Positions 59,668 to 64,000 of a stretch of 64,000 nt of DNA are shown piece after piece; the stretch's first letter is position 1, and every line of letters begins with the position of its first letter. The notes below the pieces were generated by a model. It had not been told where the DNA came from. It did no database searches and was given only the letters and a program-made list of their open reading frames with translations. The position numbers and the translations under genes are program-made. Where the stretch lies: the NCBI GenBank assembly GCA_027579435.1, contig JANBPK010000870.1:1-64000 (forward strand), given 5' to 3'. Source of the stretch: Candolleomyces eurysporus. Its lineage: Eukaryota > Basidiomycota > Agaricomycetes > Agaricales > Psathyrellaceae.

Positions 59668-62165
59668 TTAATGCCTCAATAGGAAGTGAACCCCTACCAA
59701 CGCAGAGAGAACCACCACGGACGCCTGCGTGTACAACGAAACTGTCAAGCCCACCCCAGAGCTCGACAACGACGAACCCGACTTCGACCCTTCACTTGTA
59801 GATCCCAAATGCTGTCTGTCGGCCCCACTGTGCCCATTCGAGGTCGCAAGAACCGAAGGTGGGACGGTCGCCGTATTGTGACCCTTGGTGTAAGCTGAAG
59901 TGCTGAACGTCTGTGTCGCTTGGCCGATGGAGAGCGCAGGATCAGCTGTGTCGAAGAAGACCAGCGCAAAGCCTGGCGCTTTAACCGGAACCGCACAAGC
60001 ATTGTTAGTCTGGTCGCAGTTGATGGTGGTGACATTTTCTTCGCCTTTGAGACGACCATCGACTTGGAACCTGCCTCCGAAAGTTTGACCCGCCCAGGTG
60101 ATGTTCTGCTTCTCGGATACGGAGCTCGCTTCGAGATACCTAAGTAAAAATTTCATGAGTTTCTATACCGAGTAGTAGGAAGAGAGCATAACGTACTTGA
60201 CTCGAATGGATGTAGGAACCCCGGCGTTCGGAATCGAGATTGAGACTGTCACATCGCTGTTACCCGATGGGTCGTCGACGTAGTTGAACAAGGCGACCTT
60301 CGACAAGGCGTCGTTCTCATAGATGGCATATGCAGGGGTGTAGATGCTCCCGCTATTGGCACCCAGGTCAACGATCCTCGATGTATTGCTCTTACCAAAG
60401 GCTTCCGCAAGAATGACCGCCGAATAGAAAATAGAGCCAACCGTCCACTGGTTGAAAGTCGATTGATTGGTAGGAGGAGCTAGAATGATGTGTTAGTGTA
60501 CTCGCCCAATAAGACGAGTTGTTGGGTCTTACATGTGAATGGCTATGAATGATGAGACATGGTCAGAACGGCACAAAACGCTGAGAAATACGAGTGCTCA
60601 CATTATAGAAAACATTCTGTCCACCAACATGGAGCAGACCATGGGTAAAGTTGCCATACGCCATCTGGAAGCCGTAGTCAAGGGCCCAGAGGGCCGCACC
60701 ATAGCTGTCCGAGATACCTTGGAAGCCACCGCAAGACGCTGTATTCGTTTCGAACATGATCAAAGGTTTACCAGCAGCAATTGCCAGCGCTGCTGAGTTA
60801 AGGTACGGGTTGACAAGATCCACAGCAGCCGTATGCACGAGGTAGCTGGGGAACGTAGCCTGCACGTCGACTGCATTGCCCGTTTCAGGTGAGTACATGG
60901 CGACACAATTGTTGTTGGGATAGCTATTGATAGAATGTCGGTCTTCGGTTAATTGAGCTAGAGAGTTGAGCTAAAAAAAACGCACTGTTCGACGCTCAGA
61001 CAATAGAGACGATCTTTGTAGGTATCAATGAAACCTGTTTCCCATACTTGCTCAGGCGTCCAAGGTCCCGTGGCAACACTGGGCCCAATGAGTTTGTTCT
61101 TCACGGGAATATTGGGATTGGCGTCGATAACCTGAATGAGGGCACCGACTTCGTCATAATAAGCTTGGGGAGAGTAGGTTGTTCGGCGCCCAAACCTAAA
61201 GATTGGAGGTCATAGCCCGTTCATGTAAGCAACGGTTTGCAAATTACATACTCTTGGTAGAAATCAGGTTCATTTCCAGCTTGTAGACCAAGCAGATTAT
61301 CGCCGAGGATCTGTTGCCCATGTTCTGCGATCTGAACTCTCCAACTAACCGAGTCGTTGAACGGGATGCCTGAGAAACGATGTCAGCTGGGTAGCCGGCA
61401 AAGACCCGGGCAGGAGGCACAAACCAAGGAACCATTTCACGTTCAGCATCGAAGAGATGTTGCTCATCATGTAAAACATGTCAACGGTGTACAAGACCGC
61501 AGGTGTTTTGGTCTAAATAACGGTGTTGAGTTATAGACGGTGGATGTAAACGAGCAACGCACCGTCTGGGTAGACCCTGACTCCTCTTTACCAAACGTGT
61601 GGCCATCGGGGAGCTCTGGTACGAGGGTAGCAAATTCCTGAGTGTTTCCTCCCAAACGAATCATGACACCCCCTGCCCTCTCAATCAGGTTGGACATCAA
61701 ATTCAAGAATGGGACGTAAAGGTGAGTTCTGAGGAGGGGTACATCAGCAACAGAGGTCCCCTGTACGAGCGAATATCACTGACGAATTTTTGCCAACTAA
61801 AATAGCGGGTTGTCGAGCATGTCAATATCCCAACCACGAACATCCAAAAATTGAGGGCGATACTCACGAACTTGACTAATGACCGACATTTCGATCGAAA
61901 ATCCCCAGAATGCTCCCCCATTGTGAGGAATCGACAGCCCGGGAGTGTTTGCTGCATCCCTCTGAAGCTGGAGCTGGAAATTGGGAACAGGAGCTGGGCT
62001 GGGAACAGCAGGAGGGGTGAGAAGCGTGTCGTTGTAGGCCGCCGCCGTAGTCGCCTGCGGATTGTCTGCGCTCCGAGTCTGGCCCAATGGAATTTGGCCG
62101 TAGACTGTAACGCCTTGGGCGTAGCCCGCTAGGCAAAGTGTAAGGAGCGAAGAAAGTAAGAGCAT
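59668..62165 (-). CDS. GH79 family glycoside hydrolase, copy 1
   Basis: Start ATG at 62165 with a signal peptide (MLLLSSLLTLCLAGYAQG). The catalytic barrel follows: GGAFWGFSIEMSVISQ, AGGVMIRLGGNTQEFATLVP, GLQAGNEPDFYQE (the NEP motif with the likely acid/base Glu) and KPLIMFETNTASCGGFQGIS (likely nucleophile Glu). SYGAALWALDYGFQMAYGNF and LLHVGGQNVFYN come next. A C-terminal beta-sandwich (SRIVDLG, AYAIYENDALSKVALFNYVD, ITWAGQTFGGRFQVDGRLKG) is typical of GH79 C-terminal domains. A Ser-rich stretch and a hydrophobic end (ASVVVLSALVGVHFLL) suggest a GPI anchor or membrane attachment. GH79 enzymes include beta-glucuronidases acting on glycoproteins or arabinogalactan; the exact substrate is inferred. 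About eight short introns are needed. It is tandem with the copy at 62805. Confidence 0.87.
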
Positions 62166-62804
62166 GGATTAGGCNCTAGTTGGGGCTCTGGTGGAAGAAA
62201 GAAGTAAAGGAGTGGTGACCCAAAGCCTAACCGCTGGCAACTGGGAAGGAAAGCTTTGTTACCAATTCCCGGACGCCATGAAGAGATAAAAATAACCTCA
62301 GGCTATGGGCAGTGGCGCAAGGGGGAAAGGCTATTAATAGCGCACTAAAATAGCACCCGACAAGCTTGATCGGGCACCTTGTCCTCACCGTCTTCAAGTT
62401 TCCAGACGGTTTGGGTTGCCCGCCTCCGCTCAACATCGCCGGCGACGGAAATACAGATAGCTGTGGATGTTGACTTGATGAGATTTCCGCTCAGAGACAG
62501 GAACAAGAATACGACGCACCTATTTCGGCCGTGACAGTTGATAGGGCCATCTCGCCTTGAATGCTGTAAAAAGGGAAGATAAAAATACCAATGCTCAGGG
62601 AAGCCCACATGAACATATATACTTCACGGCACCCGCTGATCATCACTGCGGATTCTTACCTTAGGAATGAACAATGAGCATGGTTAGCCAGGCACCCATA
62701 ATGGTACCGGGTTAAAAGGTGCTGGATTTCGGTCATCGACAAGGTTATTGAGAAGATGGGATATCATTGGGAATACAACAGGCAAATCTTCGCACAAAGC
62801 CACA
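62166..62804. other. Spacer between tandem GH79 genes
   Basis: This 639-bp spacer holds the promoter of the downstream copy 1 and the 3' end of copy 2. No gene is supported. Short open frames are unrelated to GH79. Confidence 0.5.
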
Positions 62805-64000
62805 CTACCTTGACAATCCACTAAGAATGAGCCAACCTCCCAACAACGCGGACGTCACCGCTACGACAGTTGACACCAGCTCGTACTGCCTCGATGCGCC
62901 GCTCTGGACAGATCCATGACTCGTGCTCCCCAAGTGAGCTCTCTCTGCCCCACTGTGCCCATTTGACGTTGCTAATACAGCCGGGTCGATGGTGGCGGTA
63001 TTGCGAATTCTGGTCTGGGCTGTTGTTGCGAATGTGGTCGTTGCCTGGCCGATGTTGGCTTCTTCTGCGGTGTCCATGAAGACGAGTGCAAAACTAGGAG
63101 CGCGCAGAGGGATGTTGCAGACATTCGCGGCGGTGTCGCATTGAACGGTGACGATATCGAGATCGCCCTTGAGACGACCGTCAGCTTCGAAGTTGTTTCC
63201 AAACGTCTACATGAATTGGAAGGTCAGCGAGAAGAACACGACATTGGGATGAAATTAGGTGCGCACCTGGCCAGCCCATGTAATGTTTGTCTTGGATGAC
63301 ACCGAGTTGGCAAGCAGATACCTAGAGAAAATTTTGAGTTTCATCAGGAAGGAAAAGATCTCAACTACCACTCACTTTACTCGAACCGATCCTGGTACAC
63401 CGCCACCGGTAATTGAGATAGCAGCATTCACATTGTTGGCGCCAGAAGGATCGTCGATAAAATTGAAGAGTGCAAACTTGGAAACAGTGCCCCTCTCGTA
63501 GATGGCGTAGGCGGGGGTGAATGGAGAAGGAGAGTTCAAGTCAACGATGCGAGCAGTATCCGATTTGCCAAAGGCTTCAGCTGTGACAAGAGTCGAGTAG
63601 AAGACGGAACCAACTGTCCATTCGTTGAAGTTGGACTGGTTGGTTGGGGGAGCTGAGGGCATAGGTCAGTCAGTATTTGTCATTTCGAGATCAGGAAGTC
63701 CGCGTACAAATCCAGGGCTAGAAACACAGCTGTGAGTTCAGGATTGCAATAAAATGAGAAAGAATAGGCTCACGTTATAGTAGACGTTCTGACCACCGAC
63801 GTGCAGCATAGCATTGGAGAAGTTACTGTGAGCCATCTGGAATCCATAGTCGAGAACCCAAAGCGCAGCTCCGTAGCTCTGAGAGATACCAGGGAAACCA
63901 CCGCAAGACGCTGTATTCGTCTCGAACATGATGAAAGGCAATGGGACTTCTTGAGCGATCCGAGTAGAGTTCAAGTACGAAGACATAAGGTCGACGCTAG
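62805..64000 (-). CDS. GH79 family glycoside hydrolase, copy 2 (5' end beyond window)
   Basis: The 3' part of a second GH79 gene; its start lies beyond the right edge. The first visible exon has LPFIMFETNTASCGGFPGIS, the likely nucleophile region, followed by YGAALWVLDYGFQMAHSNF and MLHVGGQNVYYN. The C-terminal domain continues with TNQSNFNEWTVGSVFYST, AYAIYERGTVSKFALFNFID, ITWAGQTFGNNFEADGRLKG and LATSNGHSGAERAHLGSTSH. It ends in a hydrophobic stretch (VAVTSALLGGWLILSGLSR) at the stop at 62805. Exon order and intron positions match copy 1, so the pair arose by tandem duplication. The sequence differences are moderate, so it is not recent. A secreted, surface-anchored glycosidase is inferred. 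Confidence 0.85.

Noticed and set aside
1..64000. CRISPR arrays, rRNA genes, bacterial promoters
   Set aside because: No regularly spaced repeats or rRNA cores were seen, and the gene structure is eukaryotic.

Overview
The window looks like a basidiomycete (Agaricomycete) chromosome segment. Coding is broken by many short introns (about 50-70 bp, GT..AG). The families present are typical of mushroom-forming and related fungi: DUF6533 and DUF6534 membrane proteins, F-box proteins opening with an LPxELHxSI box, a FunK1-type kinase relic, GH79 glycosidases and a DUF1752/GATA regulator. There are no operons, ribosome binding sites or CRISPR arrays. A Rhizoctonia/Ceratobasidium-like source is possible, but that is only an impression. 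Scattered N bases and some homopolymer shifts show a draft or mixed-haplotype consensus.

Layout. (1) 1192-2959 (-): single-pass membrane protein. (2) 3.3-28.9 kb: an accessory array with a repeated two-gene layout, an F-box gene or its relic on + facing a DUF6533 multi-pass membrane gene on -. Five DUF6533 copies all keep a span of 1763-1800 bp (3672-5464, 9452-11245, 14076-15838, 17880-19658, 23028-24827). Of the F-box partners only two look intact (6945-8991, 27035-28896); the others are truncated, frameshifted relics. A truncated copy of the first membrane gene, a FunK1 kinase relic and duplicated intergenic blocks lie among them. (3) 29.4-31.1 kb (-): DUF6534 membrane protein. (4) 32057-32139 (+): intron-containing tRNA-Pro(UGG). 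(5) 32.2-34.1 kb (-): DUF4436 membrane protein, divergent from a NAD(P)-binding (NmrA/SDR-like) protein at 34.7-35.6 kb (+). (6) 36.0-41.0 kb (-): cytosolic/vacuolar GH38 alpha-mannosidase of the AMS1 type. (7) 41.0-51.8 kb: gene-poor. (8) 51789-54694 (+): two-finger GATA factor with a DUF1752 N-terminus. (9) 54.7-59.7 kb: gene-poor. (10) 59668-62165 (-) and 62805-64000 (-, running off the window): tandem GH79 glycosidases.

How they fit together. The right half is ordinary housekeeping and regulatory content: glycan turnover, redox, nitrogen-type GATA regulation and secreted glycosidases. The left half is a fast-evolving tandem duplication zone. There the receptor-like DUF6533 genes are retained while most F-box partners decay. 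The repeated convergent pairing is the strongest candidate for an undescribed module in the window; its function cannot be read from sequence alone.
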